Notes: a model not told the origin generated them from the sequence alone. DNA of 64,000 bases from Rhipicephalus microplus (GCF_043290135.1 NC_134700.1:159374053-159438052); one strand, 5' to 3'. Shown: positions 51,984 through 63,580, counted from the first letter of the stretch. Program-made: numbers and translations.

Positions 51984-54900
51984 TAGGTTCTATCAAAATT
52001 CTTCATTGGAACTGCCGATCTATTCATTCAGCTAGTACAGATTTATTGTATTTATCTTGTAAATTCAATCCAGACATTATTGCACTGCAAGAAACGTGGC
52101 TGTCAGCGCATAATTCGTTTTACCTACCTAATTTCCGGTCTTTTCGCCTGGATCGCCCATCCAAAGGTGGAGGTTTAGCGTTCTTTGTCAATAATAAAAT
52201 TAGTTCAAAGATCAAAACTTCGTACAAACGTATATCCCCCGAATGTGAAATTTTCGCCTTAGACATCACCTTGCCTGGATGCTCTCCCTTCTCTCTAGTA
52301 AATCTTTACTTTCCTCTGGGTGTACAAGACACGCGATGTTTAGACATGGCTGTTAATTCGTGGTGCACAGAAAAAATTATGGTTGGAGATTTTAATTCTC
52401 ACCACACTAGTTGGGGTTTTAGGACTGATCAATGTGGACAACGCTTGTGGGACTGGTCTATAGACCATAATTTATCATGCCTCAACGCTAGAACTCCCAC
52501 ATTTATCCGAGACCGATCCCGCTCTGCCTTAGATTTGAGTTTTATAAGCTCGGGTATTTCTAGCGTATCTTGGACTACTCTAGACTGCGCCACCAACAGT
52601 GACCATTTACCAGTACTGTTTGAAATTTCTTGCCCCATTATTCCATCTTGCTCCCAAGCTCGAACCTTTATCAATTATTCCAAATTTAAAAATGACCTAG
52701 AAGTTGCTTTGACTACTCCCACTGAAGACAACGATGAAAATAAAGCCATGAAATTAAGTGCGGTAATTAAAAGAACGTTCAAAAAAGCAGAATTTTCTAT
52801 TGAGTCTGATACGAGAAAGCCTTGTAGCCAGTGGTGGAATTCTGAGTGCTCTCGTGATCATAGACGACGACAAGCAGCTTGGAAGCAGCTAATTCATAAT
52901 CAGTCCCCCAAAAATTGGGCAGATTACAAGTTTATTGCTGCTACATTTAAGCGCACCGTGGCTAAAGCTAAAGAAGACTATGACAAAAAACATTTCGACT
53001 TTCTTTCCAAACCTAGAAATAAGAAAGCGTTATTCCGATATATGAGATCGCGCAAAATTCTGCCGTCTCTAGCTAACTCTGATTATGACAGGTTATCGAC
53101 GGAAGAAATGACTAATTCGTTGGAGGCAATCGGAAGAGGTCTAGCTAACAGATTTTCGTCGACTTTGACAATCAACTGGCAAAAGTCCTCTATAAAGACT
53201 GACTACGAAAAAGTGACATTGTCCGAAATGTCAAGCGTAATTAGAAACTTACCCTCTTCGGCTCCTGGTCCTGACGGTATAACAGTTCCTATGATTAAAA
53301 TTTTATTCCAGATATCACCCGGCGACGTCCTCAACCTTATAAACTATTCCTTAAGCAATGCCTGGATACCACATGACTGGAAAATAGCTAGAGTGATTCC
53401 CATATTAAAAAAACAAGGGTCAGGTTTTAACATTGACAACATCAGACCAATCTCTCTAACATCTCACCTGATCAAAATTATAGAGAGAGTTCTCAATAAT
53501 AGAATAAAAGTTTGGATGGCTGACAAGCTAATATTGAAACCATTTCAAATAGGTTTTCGTAGCGAATGCTCAATTTGGTGTGCTCATGCCGACTTAGAGA
53601 GCCGAATACAGCTTGCCCGAAAAAGACGACAATACGCGGTACTAGTAACACTAGACATAGCTAAAGCTTATGATAGCGTTGAGCACTCAATTTTATTGAA
53701 CTCGTTACACGAATGTGACTTTCCGCGATATATTGTTGATTGGGTAGCAGAGTTTCTAAAATCGAGAGAATTTTATTGTGCAAAGGATGGATGTCACTCA
53801 TCTAAATTCAAACAGCAACGTGGAGTACCTCAAGGGGCGGTCCTATCTCCGCTGTTATTCAATGTGTTGATGAGCTCAATTCCCATTGAACGAGATATCA
53901 CTGTCTACATTTATGCAGACGACATTGCATTTTTCGTTGCAGACAGTGACATTTATTCTTTGCATCAAAAATTGCAAAAGTACATGTATTCTCTTGAAAT
54001 TTGGCTGCATTCAATTTCATTGTCTCTAAACATCAGTAAAAGTGCGCTCCTGGTGTTCCCTATAGCAGATTCTATTCAAATTTCAGTACTTTATAATCAG
54101 GAACCGATTACACAAGTAGAGTCTATCAAATATTTGGGCATTATTTATAACGAGAAACTTAACTGGAGCCCTCACATAGACTATATCGTGGCAAAGGCAC
54201 AACGAGCATCAGGCTTATTGCGAAGGTTGAGCAACAGAAAATATGGGTTACGTAGACACACCTTATTAATGATATATAAAATGTACATGCGCCCAATACT
54301 AGAATTTGGGTGTATATTATTTTCGGGTGGCCCTACGTACAAAATTAAACCGTTAGTTCTATTAGAGCGAGAAGCGTTACGTTTGTGTTTGCGACTCCCC
54401 AGGTATGTCGCTATTAATGTACTATATCAGGAAGCTCGCATACCAACTATTCTTTGCCGATTCCGTATCCTAACTGTACAAACATACTTGAAATTTTACG
54501 GCTTATCAGCGAGACGGTCTGCATATGCCTTTATTAGTGAACCCGACGCCTTCTTCCTCGCTCACTGGCCACGCTTTCGTACTCCCCAGATTATTTTTGT
54601 ACAAAAGAAACTGGAAAGCATAAAGGTGGATATCAGATCGGTAATTGGAACCAAAGCATTAAATCACAATATTACGATAGAATGTGATGAAATTTTTCCC
54701 CCACTATCTAAGTTTCAATCTTCGAGTTACTTAAATGACAGGTTAGAAGATTACATAGCTCATGCGGAAATAAAGAACATAATAGCCACAGACGCTTCTG
54801 TGAATAAAGAAAAGGCAGCAGTAGGTATCGTCTCAGATTACCTCGGTTGGTCATTCTCGGTAAGACTACCAGACTTCACTCCGGTTTTCGAAGCTGAGCT

Positions 54901-55609
54901 CTTGGCTATTATTTTAGCGCTACGAAAACTTCCTTCAAACGAAGAGAGTGCAATGATAATTACTGATTCTCTTTCGCTGTGTACTACTCTCACAGCTTCA
55001 GAACAATCAAGAGCTCTAGCGACATTACAAACATTAGTTCCACCTCATGTGAAGTTCCTGAAGTTAGTCTGGGTCCCGGGACACTGTGGCATACGGTTGA
55101 ATGAAATGGCCGATTCACTATCTCGAGCCACACTTGATGGCCCTGCGATCTCGGTACTACCAGAATCGGAACACATAGTGTCGATCAGATATAGAAAATT
55201 GGCTATTTATACGGATATGATGGAAAATATTACTAAATATACGGACTATCAGCACCTTACATATCCCTGGAAACCTCAGTGGAGTCAATCTAAAAAGTTA
55301 GAAGTTATTTTAACCAAATTTCGATGTCGTGTCCCTCCATTAAACTTTTACTTGCACAGAGCTGGTCTGGCGATATCCCCCCTGTGTCCATTTTGTGAAG
55401 AAACGGAAACAATAGAGCATTACTTTATAACATGTAAAAACTATTCATTAATTAGGAAAAGACTTTTAATTGTTCCGTTTCACGCAGTAGGATTAAATTT
55501 AACTGCAGATAATGTTCTAAGTTTCGGTGCCTTTAGCTTGGGACATTGCCACAGGAGCGTATTCGATGCTGTATGCAATTTCATTCGAGAATCAAAGCGC
55601 ATGTCATAA
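51980..55609 (+). CDS. LINE ORF2: endonuclease, reverse transcriptase, RNase H
   Basis: 1,209 codons. Endonuclease/exonuclease/phosphatase domain (about 1-225): ILHWNCRSI, ALQETWLS, MVGDFNSHHTSWG and NSDHLPVLFE. RT (about 400-720): PSSAPGPDGITVPMIK, LVTLDIAKAYDSVEH, RGVPQGAVLSPLLFNVLMS and YADD at 645-648. RNase H (about 930-1060): IATDASVN (Asp938), the Glu in FEAELLAIILAL, TDSLS (Asp996) and WVPGHCGIRLNEMADSLS. C-terminal CCHC knuckle CPFCEETETIEHYFITC from Cys1136. All catalytic residues of the three enzymes appear present. Translation likely depends on ORF1 termination, since the start codon overlaps its stop. Confidence 0.95.
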   Translation: MIGSIKILHWNCRSIHSASTDLLYLSCKFNPDIIALQETWLSAHNSFYLPNFRSFRLDRPSKGGGLAFFVNNKISSKIKTSYKRISPECEIFALDITLPGCSPFSLVNLYFPLGVQDTRCLDMAVNSWCTEKIMVGDFNSHHTSWGFRTDQCGQRLWDWSIDHNLSCLNARTPTFIRDRSRSALDLSFISSGISSVSWTTLDCATNSDHLPVLFEISCPIIPSCSQARTFINYSKFKNDLEVALTTPTEDNDENKAMKLSAVIKRTFKKAEFSIESDTRKPCSQWWNSECSRDHRRRQAAWKQLIHNQSPKNWADYKFIAATFKRTVAKAKEDYDKKHFDFLSKPRNKKALFRYMRSRKILPSLANSDYDRLSTEEMTNSLEAIGRGLANRFSSTLTINWQKSSIKTDYEKVTLSEMSSVIRNLPSSAPGPDGITVPMIKILFQISPGDVLNLINYSLSNAWIPHDWKIARVIPILKKQGSGFNIDNIRPISLTSHLIKIIERVLNNRIKVWMADKLILKPFQIGFRSECSIWCAHADLESRIQLARKRRQYAVLVTLDIAKAYDSVEHSILLNSLHECDFPRYIVDWVAEFLKSREFYCAKDGCHSSKFKQQRGVPQGAVLSPLLFNVLMSSIPIERDITVYIYADDIAFFVADSDIYSLHQKLQKYMYSLEIWLHSISLSLNISKSALLVFPIADSIQISVLYNQEPITQVESIKYLGIIYNEKLNWSPHIDYIVAKAQRASGLLRRLSNRKYGLRRHTLLMIYKMYMRPILEFGCILFSGGPTYKIKPLVLLEREALRLCLRLPRYVAINVLYQEARIPTILCRFRILTVQTYLKFYGLSARRSAYAFISEPDAFFLAHWPRFRTPQIIFVQKKLESIKVDIRSVIGTKALNHNITIECDEIFPPLSKFQSSSYLNDRLEDYIAHAEIKNIIATDASVNKEKAAVGIVSDYLGWSFSVRLPDFTPVFEAELLAIILALRKLPSNEESAMIITDSLSLCTTLTASEQSRALATLQTLVPPHVKFLKLVWVPGHCGIRLNEMADSLSRATLDGPAISVLPESEHIVSIRYRKLAIYTDMMENITKYTDYQHLTYPWKPQWSQSKKLEVILTKFRCRVPPLNFYLHRAGLAISPLCPFCEETETIEHYFITCKNYSLIRKRLLIVPFHAVGLNLTADNVLSFGAFSLGHCHRSVFDAVCNFIRESKRMS

Positions 55610-55895
55610 TAATGCCTGCTTAAATATATTTCTGACGACACTTGTCTAATTTTGAATGAAATTTGCATATTCATTTGATTGTGACCGGGTGAGATAAGCT
55701 CGATTGTCTGGTCTACTCAAAATTTCTGTCTTACACTGTAGTATTACCTCACCTTTTCTCTTCTTGATTCAATCTTCAATTATTTGTTTAGTTTAATATT
55801 CTTTTTCTAGTTAATTATTCTTTTCTATTATATCATTAGTTTTTCATTTAGGATAAACCTTTTAGTAGATCTCATATAGGCTACTTCTAGATTTC

Positions 55896-56020
55896 ATGGC
55901 CAATCCCCCATAGTGGGTATGTGCCAGTGCGAAGGGGCAACAACAACAACAACCACCGGCTTCTTGGCCAATCCCCCTTAGTGGGTGAGAGCCACAAAGA
56001 AAGGAACAAGCAAGCAAGCA
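55896..56020 (+). repeat. Two adjacent copies of the LINE 3'-terminal motif
   Basis: atggccaatcccccatagtg (from 55896) ends LINE 1 with a CAA tail; ttggccaatcccccttagtg (from about 55963) is a second 3' end, with a CAAG tail. The second looks like a severely 5'-truncated insertion placed between LINE 1 and the LINE at 56283. Confidence 0.8.
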
Positions 56021-56282
56021 AATAGTGATCGTTCGGCTGAAGAAGGATCGCTACGTGGATCATCGGAGATCGGCTCAACGTCGAGCGGCAGGATCCTTGT
56101 AGCTAAGATTTGGTTTGCTTTTCATTCCTCATATTTCTTGTTAGTTTCTCTCAACTGAAACGTTGTTGCAGCCCTTTGGAGGTCAGGCAAGTCAGAATAT
56201 TCTGATGTCTTTCTCATCACCCGGCTAAGGGCACTCCCCTTGGCTGGCCTCACTACCGGTCAAGGATTGCCCGCTCGATACC

Positions 56283-57360
56283 TTGCTACGCAGTGGAGAT
56301 AGCTACGTCCCTGTGGCTCTGGTTCCTGCAAATGGGGGTTCCATTCCAATGAACAATCCCAAGGTGATACAAGTGGAGCTTCAGAAAGCCTCGTCGCTTT
56401 TCCGCCAGTTCAGCCGAGGGGGTATCCTGTGCTGTTCTGCAGACCAGGATTGCGTCCGAGAGCTTCTGAATTGCTCTGAATTTGCTGCATAGCCGGTGAG
56501 CCCATTTATTTCAGCTTATCTTGCATGTACGAAGGGCATAGTCCATGGGGTGGATACGAGTCTGGCACCTCAAGAAATTCTTGACTTATTTGCTGTAGCT
56601 GGGGCAGTTTCAGTCTATCGATGCACCCGAACGACTGATAAAACAAAATCTCCTACTGAATCAGTTATAGTAACTTTTGCAGGAAGAGTTAGGCCAACAG
56701 AAATTAAGGCATGACCACTAATCTACAAAGTAGAACCACTTTCCCAGAAACCTTTGCAGTGCTCAAAATGTTGGCGATTCGGCCACAGCATGAAAGGATG
56801 CAGATCACAGGCTAGATGTCGTCCGTGCGGAGAGAGTCATGACAGCTGCGATTGCAAATCTGATGACCAGAAGTGCTGCTTGTGTAATGGAGCGCACCCT
56901 GCAAACTCTGCTGAATGTGGCGCAAAAGAAAGAGAAATGGGTGTTCTAGAAATCATAGAACGCAGGCGTTGAGGGAGGCGGTAGCAGAAATGCATGAAAG
57001 ATCGAAAGGTTACGCAGGCATAACATCCCGGCACAAAGCGGCAATGGATGCATCGCTCGCAAAGTCGATAACTGAGGCTATTGAAAAGTCCACTGAAAAG
57101 GCAATGCAGCGTCTGGCAGCTACTCTTTTTGAAGCCTTGGCTGATATGTTAACACAACAGCTGACACAAATCATTGGTACAGTTTCTGTACAAAATTGCG
57201 ATTCGCACGCTGTGTTTACTTCAAGGGGTACAGAGGAGGGAAATCCGATAGTCAATCATAGATCTATCTCTCCGAAAGCAGGACCTTCAAAAATAGAGTT
57301 CACGCTGAGTCAGAACTTGTGACAGATGATTCAGGAGACTTTACAGATATGGACACAGAA
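56283..57360 (+). pseudogene. ORF1 remnant of LINE 2
   Basis: Starts in LLRSGDSYVPVALVPANGG, parallel to LINE 1. Stops occur at about 56490 (TAG after EFAA) and 56713 (TGA after TEIKA). The knuckles are kept: CSKCWRFGHSMKGC, CRPCGESHDSCDC and CCLCNGAHPANSAEC. A frame change near 56970 separates the helical part (SLAKSITEAIEKSTEKAMQR). Not translatable as one protein. Confidence 0.88.
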
Positions 57361-57536
57361 TCTCTAAGAACTTTAAAACGTAACAGATCTCGCCCTTCTA
57401 AAAAGTCTTCTCAGAACCCAAAATCCAAGAAATACTTGTTAAAGAAAGACTTCTTTGAGAACCTTTAAAAAATTATTTCTTGAAAGAAGATATTCTGGAT
57501 GAGGCAGTTTCTTCAGCCGGTATAGCATCAAAATAG

Positions 57537-60500
57537 GTTCCCTAAAAATTCTGCAGTGGAACTGCTGGTCTATTTGGTCGGCAACTACAGATTTACAATA
57601 TATTTCTTCGCAAATTTCTCCCGACATAATTGCCATTTAGGAAACCTGGCTTGCTAACGGTAAAAAAATTTACATGAAAAGTTATCGATTAATCCGGCTG
57701 GATCGGCCGAGTAGAGGTGGCGGTCTGGCTTTCTTAATATCAACTAAATTTAATCACAGAGCCAAGATATCGTATCAGTGTATGGATACGAATTACGAAA
57801 TTCTGGTGTTAGACATAACACTATCAGACTGCTCGCCTTTCTCTTTTGCAAATGTATACTTTCCCGCAGGAGTTCAAGACACGAGATGCCTCGATATGAT
57901 GGTAGCTTCATGCAGAAAAGAAATAGTACTGTGTGGTGATTTCAATTCTCACCATGTGTCTTGGGGCTTCAAATCTGATGTATGCGGAAGACGTTTGTGG
58001 GAATGGACGCTTGATAATAACTTTTCCTGCTTGAACTCACACGTTGCTACATTTGTAAGAGGTAACTCTAAATCGACTATTGATTTAACATTTTCCAGCT
58101 CCACTTTAAGCATATCCTCGTGGAATATATTAGATTGTGCTACAAACAGCGACCACCTTCCCATTACGTTTGAAATTGAGTTCCCGAGGTGTAGTTTGGC
58201 AGGGAAAGTTGGCTCATTCGTAAATTATGCTAAATTACAAAAAGACTTGAAATCTACGTTAACTTTTCGCGAGGAAATGCAGGAAGACCTTAGGGCTATG
58301 AGTCTATGTGCGGTGTTGAAACGATCATTAAAAAATTCAACGTTTACTGTAAACTCGAACACAGCGGCGGGATCTTTTAGCCCGTGGTGGAATCTAGAAT
58401 GTGTCAGGGGGTTTAGAAAGTGAAAAGCAGCTTAGAAAAAGCTATTAATTAACCAGTGCCCCAAAAATTGGAGTGATTATAAATTCATGGCCGCCGATTT
58501 TAAGCGTCTAGTGCGCAAAGCAAAATAATACTATGATATGAATAAATTTAATTATCTGTCTAAGTATAAAAATAAGAAAATGCTTTTCAGGTTTTTACGT
58601 GCGAGAAAAATGATTCCACAGACAGAAAGCAGTCATTCCACCATTATGTCTCCTGGCGAACTCTCTGATTTCTCGGAAAATATTGCTAAAGGCTTGCAAA
58701 CCAGGTTTACGACAATTATGCCAAAGTCCATGGTGAAATTATGGGTGTATTGTGATTTCCAGGAGGTATCTTTAGCTGAACTGGCGGATGTGATGAAGAG
58801 CTTACCGCCCGTTGCTCCCGGACCTGATGGGGTGACCTCTACAATGATTAAAGTGCTATACGAAATATCCCCACATGAGCTCCGTAATATAGTAAATTAT
58901 TCACTGAAAAATTCTTGGATTCCGGCAGATTGGAAGCTTTCATAAATAATTCCGATACTTAAGAAACAGCGAATGGAGTTTACTCTGGATAACATAAGGC
59001 CTATTTTATTGACATCTAACCTGGTCAAGCTTGTAGAGAGAGTCCTAAATGCCCGTATAATAAACTACATCAATGAACATACAATACTAAACCCCAGACA
59101 AATTGGCTTTAGATCGGGATACTCCATTTGGTGTGCACATGTGGATTTGGAAAGTCGCATACAGCTGGCTCGGCATCACCGTGAATACTGTGCACTAGTC
59201 ACTCTAGACTTAGCTAAAGCGTACGACAAAGTGGAATATCCTATCCTAATCCAGCAGATGCAAGACTATCGCTTTCCAAAATATATAACAGCTTGGATTA
59301 CAGAGCTTGTGAAAGACAGAGAATTTTATTGCTTCTTGGATGGATGCTCTTCTAAAAAATATAAGCAAACACGAGGTGTATCTCAGGGCTCAGTATTATC
59401 CCCGGTGTTATTCAACATATTACTAAGTTCCATTCCAACTCATCAGGATATCCAAATTTACGTATATGCAGATGGTATTGCTTTCTTCGCAACAAACAGT
59501 GATCTGCACTCTTTGTATCAGGCATTACAGAATTACATGAACATGCTAGAAGGATGGCTTGATAATATCCATATGTCATTGAACGTTAAAATGTGCGCTT
59601 CTGCCATTCTCTTTTAAGGATTGTGTCAACATTTCCCCGATGTATCGTTCCGAGCTCATTCCCCAGGTCGATTTCCTGAAATACCTAGGCATCGTATATA
59701 ATAGGACGCTAAATTGGAAAAGCCATATAGACGAGGTTGGCTGTAAAGCGTCACGTGCCTTGGGGTGGTTACGCAAATTGGGAAACAGAAAAATAGGATT
59801 GCGTAGGAGTACATTGATAATGATTTACAAGATGTATGTGCGGCCTATTATGGAATTCGGGTGTGTATTATTTTCAGGCAGCGCGGCTTACAAGATGAGA
59901 CAATTAATATTATTAGAAAAAGAAGCTTTGCGCCTGTGTCTTGGACTCCCGAAATTTGTGGCAAATAATGTTTTGTATGTGGAAGCGCGCCTTCCACCTT
60001 TGTTAACTCGGCTCAGAATACTTACAGTTCAAACTTTCTTAAAAATATACAATTTGCCTCTGCGACAAGCTTCACACGTTTTTATTCAAGAACCAACCGC
60101 ATTCTTTGGAACACAATGGTCTAGACTACACCCCCCTCAGATTAGGTTCGTCCAAGCGTTGCTAGAGCCTCTCAATGTAAATATTTATCAGACTGGCATA
60201 ACGAAGACGCCTAATTCAAAACTTGAAATTAAATTTGATGATATTTTCCCCTCTAATGCGAAACAACATATTTAATATTCAATATTTAAATATTCAGTTA
60301 AAAGATTACTTGACTCATCTGTCCATAAACAACATTATTGCGACGGATGCATCCGTATTGAACGAAAAGGCTGGAATAGGCATCTTCTGTACTTCTCTCG
60401 ACTGGTCTTTCTCAGTTCGATTACCAGATTACACGCCTATATTCATCGCTGAATTATTTGCTATAATTCTAGCGCTTCGTAAACTTCCTGCAAGCGAATC

Positions 60501-61170
60501 AGAAGCGGTCATACTTACCGATTCTCTCTCAGTATGCACTGCACTATCTGCAGCAAAAAATTTGACATTATTGAGTATGATTAGCAGTTTATTACCAGAA
60601 AACCTGAAAAAATTTCACTTTCTATGGATACCCGGCCACTGCGAGATTTATCCAAACGAGATGGCAGACTCGTTAGCCAAAGCATCTTTAAGCGGACCAA
60701 TCTTACCTATTTTACCTGATTTCGCCTACGTAACAGCACTAAGATATAGAAAGGCTTGTTTGCACTAAGAAATAGAAAAATTATCATTGGATAAAGTCAG
60801 AGACTTCGTACATCTAAGATATTGCTGGAACAAACAGTGGTGTGTATCTCGGCAGTTAGAAACTACAATCACCAGGTCACGATGCAGAATTCCGCATCTG
60901 AATTACTACCTACATAAAGCTGGACTAACAGCATCTCCGTTGTGTCTCTTTTGCAAGGAATCGGAATCAATAGATCATTTCTTTTTATCCTGTAAACGTT
61001 ATGCTTATCAAAGGAAAAGATACCTGGTCGAACCAATTGAGAAGCTAGGTTTAAAAATAAACGTGGAACTAATTTTATCCTTCGGAGGGATTACATTAGG
61101 TTATAGCCACAGGGAGGTTTTCTCTGCTGTGTGCGAGTACATGAGGGCAACAAAAAGATTACACTGTTAG
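57537..61170 (+). pseudogene. ORF2 remnant of LINE 2
   Basis: Endonuclease (LCGDFNSHHVSWGFKS, ATNSDHLPITFE), RT (LVTLDLAKAYDKVEYPIL, RGVSQGSVLSPVLFNILLS) and RNase H (IATDASVLNEKAGIG, TDSLSVCTAL, WIPGHCEIYPNEMADSLA), then the knuckle CLFCKESESIDHFFLSC. Stops follow IIAI (about 57640), FRK (58421), VRKAK (about 58526), WKLS (58943) and KACLH (60766); a frameshift lies near 59615 and another change near 60275. The RT active site reads YADG, losing one metal-binding Asp. Confidence 0.92.
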
Positions 61171-61320
61171 CCTATTGTTATTATTTACGGCTACGAGGCT
61201 ACCTGAATGCCTGACTGAACACACTGAATGATCCTGCCGCCCGGTTCTTGGCCGATCCCCCCTTGTGGACGAGTGCCAGCAAAGCCGAAGGTTCATCATC
61301 AGCATCATTATAATCATCAT

Positions 61321-61532
61321 CATTTTAAAGCGCCGTAGGGGCCACTAATATGCTTCATTATAATGCCAACTTATACGAGCCATCCTGGTCGTTTACACTG
61401 AAACCATTTTAATATGTTCGTTACATACCAGGTTGAGCGACAAAGAATACTCCAGCAAGACGATGAAGGCGACGATTGGAATAGCTCTCGCGCATTTAGT
61501 TTCCGGTATCTCCTTGTGTATATTTTGTAAAT
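61321..61532. other. Spacer, possibly a partial 5' LTR
   Basis: Precedes the 37-bp repeat at 61533. It could hold the rest of a 5' LTR but does not visibly match 63616-63711. Confidence 0.35.
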
Positions 61533-61568
61533 AGTGTTGTCTCTTGTTCTCTGTCTCGCTCATCACAA

Positions 61569-62880
61569 TGGCTCAGTTGACGAAGAAGTCTCAAGTCCCG
61601 GCTTCAGCATCCAGGACAGCCGCGATAAGCGCTTCTGGAGGACGGCGTCAAGGCCTCCTCGGCAGCTGTTCACCTGCCGCCACTGCCACCATCGTTCGGG
61701 GACGGCATCAAGGCCTCCTCGGTGGCTGCAGTACACGTTACCGGTACCATTTCACAAGAGACGCCGTCCACGTGTCCTTGGCTATGGATTTTGCCGTCAG
61801 TACAAGCCGACAAGTGAACTTTCTGCGGGAAGCCACCGGTACGTGTCTTCGTGGTTCGTCGGCAGTGCGGGTTTCTCCATCCAGGAACGCCGTTCACGCT
61901 TCTTTGACGATAGAGTCAACACCCCGGCCGCTTCTTCAGCTGCCCATCGGACCATCAGTGGACGGTGTCCATGCCCCCTCTGTGGTACCAGGGCATCACC
62001 CAATGGACACTATGCTACCACTTCGCGGCCGTAAAACGCACGGGCTCCTGTCCTTTGGGAATGCTGTTCAAGCTTCCTACGGCCTGCATTCCCTGTCCGG
62101 TACTCTTCCAACACATAAGCCGCCAAGAAACGCTGTTCATGCTTCCTCGGACGTGCGTGTCACCACCGTGAGTACTATTAAAACCACGTACTTCACGGAA
62201 GCGAACCAAAGCGGTTCAGAAGCCTCATGCGACAGTGCCGTGGATCTGCGGCGTGCCATCGCACTGCTCCGCGCCGAGACTAACCAACTGACAGCGTTGA
62301 TCGCCAAGCGAGCTCCTACAATGTTGCCAGCATTGTGTGACATTAACGCAGTGTTGGATGTAGCTGCCTCATACGTCCTTGAGGCAAGCACACCACAGCA
62401 ACGCACGGATCTTCTGTCTTCTCTGATCGAGCTCTCACACCAGCTCGACTGCTTCGCGTCGGTGATCTCTGCGTTGCCACCTGCCACCTCACAATCACCA
62501 GCCGTCTGCGAACTACCGGTATTCCACGGAGTCCGGAACGACGCCGACAGCTGGGTGGCAACCGTCAACGCGATAGCAATGCGCGAGGCCTGGACGGAAC
62601 CTCAGAAATGGACCGTGGCTGTAGACCGTCTTCGTTAAGGTGCAGCGGCGTGGCACCGGTATGGAGGCTTCAAGCAGCAGCCCTGGGTGTAGTGGAGCTC
62701 CAAGCTCATAGCTGCCTTCGGCCGGACACTCTCCGATCTCCCTTCCTCCACCCAGTCTAATCTGACTGGTACCGAGGATGGAGTTCAAGAAGGGTTGCAT
62801 CTCGAGGCTCCTCCAGCTGAGCACTCCCGTTCTCCACATGACCTTCCTGACTTGTCGCTGGTACCGGACCCAAATTCGTG
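61569..62880 (+). pseudogene. gag-like ORF with repetitive N-terminus
   Basis: Starts MAQLTKKSQVPASASRT near 61568; the open frame reaches the TAA at 62636 and clearly continues in frame beyond it (GAAAWHRYGGFKQQPW, then TAG, then KLIAAFGRTLSDL). The C-terminal part (LPVFHGVRNDADSWVATVN, KWTVAVDRLR, GAAAWHRYGGF) follows the usual LTR-element gag pattern. The N-terminal 200 codons repeat an R(N/D)AVHAS-type motif five to seven times (RDAVHVS, RNAVHAS twice, VDGVHAP, GNAVQAS). Two nonsense codons disable it. Confidence 0.7.
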
Positions 62881-63199
62881 ACAGCTATCGGTCACGCCGT
62901 CCTCTTTCGGGGGGGGGGGGCGGAGATACAGAGGGGCAGAGGGTAGCTGGACCCTTCGTCAACGCGCCCGCTACCATATATCGAGCTCAAGTGGGGTGGC
63001 AGCTCAATGTCTCATCGCAGTCCTCCAGTCTGACAACAGGCAACAAGACCACTCTCGACACCAGCCAAGGCACCTAGCGCGTCTTTTGGGATACGCTTTC
63101 GGCAACCCTCGTCCGGCGTTTTACGTCAGCCGCTGATTTTGCGGCCCGTCCGAAGCGCGCGTTCAAGTGCATGTTTAGCTGCTTCCCACAGATAGTCTC

Positions 63200-63580
63200 T
63201 GCATAGCCGAGACTAACCACAGCGATGCAGCCAGTCTCGACCTCCCGATAGACTTGTGGCAGGCTCCGACACCCAGTTCCAGCGTGGTCGAGGCCGACCT
63301 CTGAGATGCAGCCAGTTTCGACCACCAGATCTACTTCTGGGAGATATCCGGACCAAATCGCAGCATGGCCGAGAACGTCGGCCACAACGGGGCAGCCAGT
63401 GCCGGCCGCCTGAATCCACAGCACTTTTTCAAGAGACACCGTGGTGTGCAAAAGAGCGACCGGCTCGAGGCAGCCAGTGCCGTCCACCAGAGACGCTTTC
63501 CCCAGACCGTCGCTCCATCTTGCCTTGTGGTCCGGGCTGACCACCACGATGCAGCCAAGCCTGCCCACCAGAAACTTTGC
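63200..63580 (+). repeat. Degenerate tandem repeat, period about 80 bp
   Basis: The anchor gcagcca(g) recurs at 63227, 63308, 63392, 63470 and 63551 (spacings 81, 84, 78, 81), each followed by cgacc/cggcc/cgtcc/gccc and a ccac-cag patch. A long minus-strand ORF across it is a by-product. Preceded by a G12 run at 62910-62921. Confidence 0.8.

Larger units (their letters stand above)
50646..55952 (+). mobile_element. Full-length I-superfamily LINE with two intact ORFs
   Basis: Two large ORFs (445 and 1,209 codons) overlap by ATGA and are followed by a roughly 340-bp AT-rich 3' UTR, a tggccaatcccccatagtgg motif and a CAA repeat tail. ORF2 carries endonuclease, reverse transcriptase and RNase H, the arrangement of the I group. 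No stop or frameshift is visible in either ORF. Confidence 0.92.
56021..61320 (+). mobile_element. Second, related I-superfamily LINE, inactivated
   Basis: Same orientation and organisation as the LINE at 50646: leader, ORF1 remnant, ORF2 remnant, 3' motif (ttcttggccgatcccccctt near 61243) and a CAT-rich tail. The protein identity to LINE 1 is clear but moderate, so it is a sister subfamily, not a duplication of the same copy. Confidence 0.88.
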
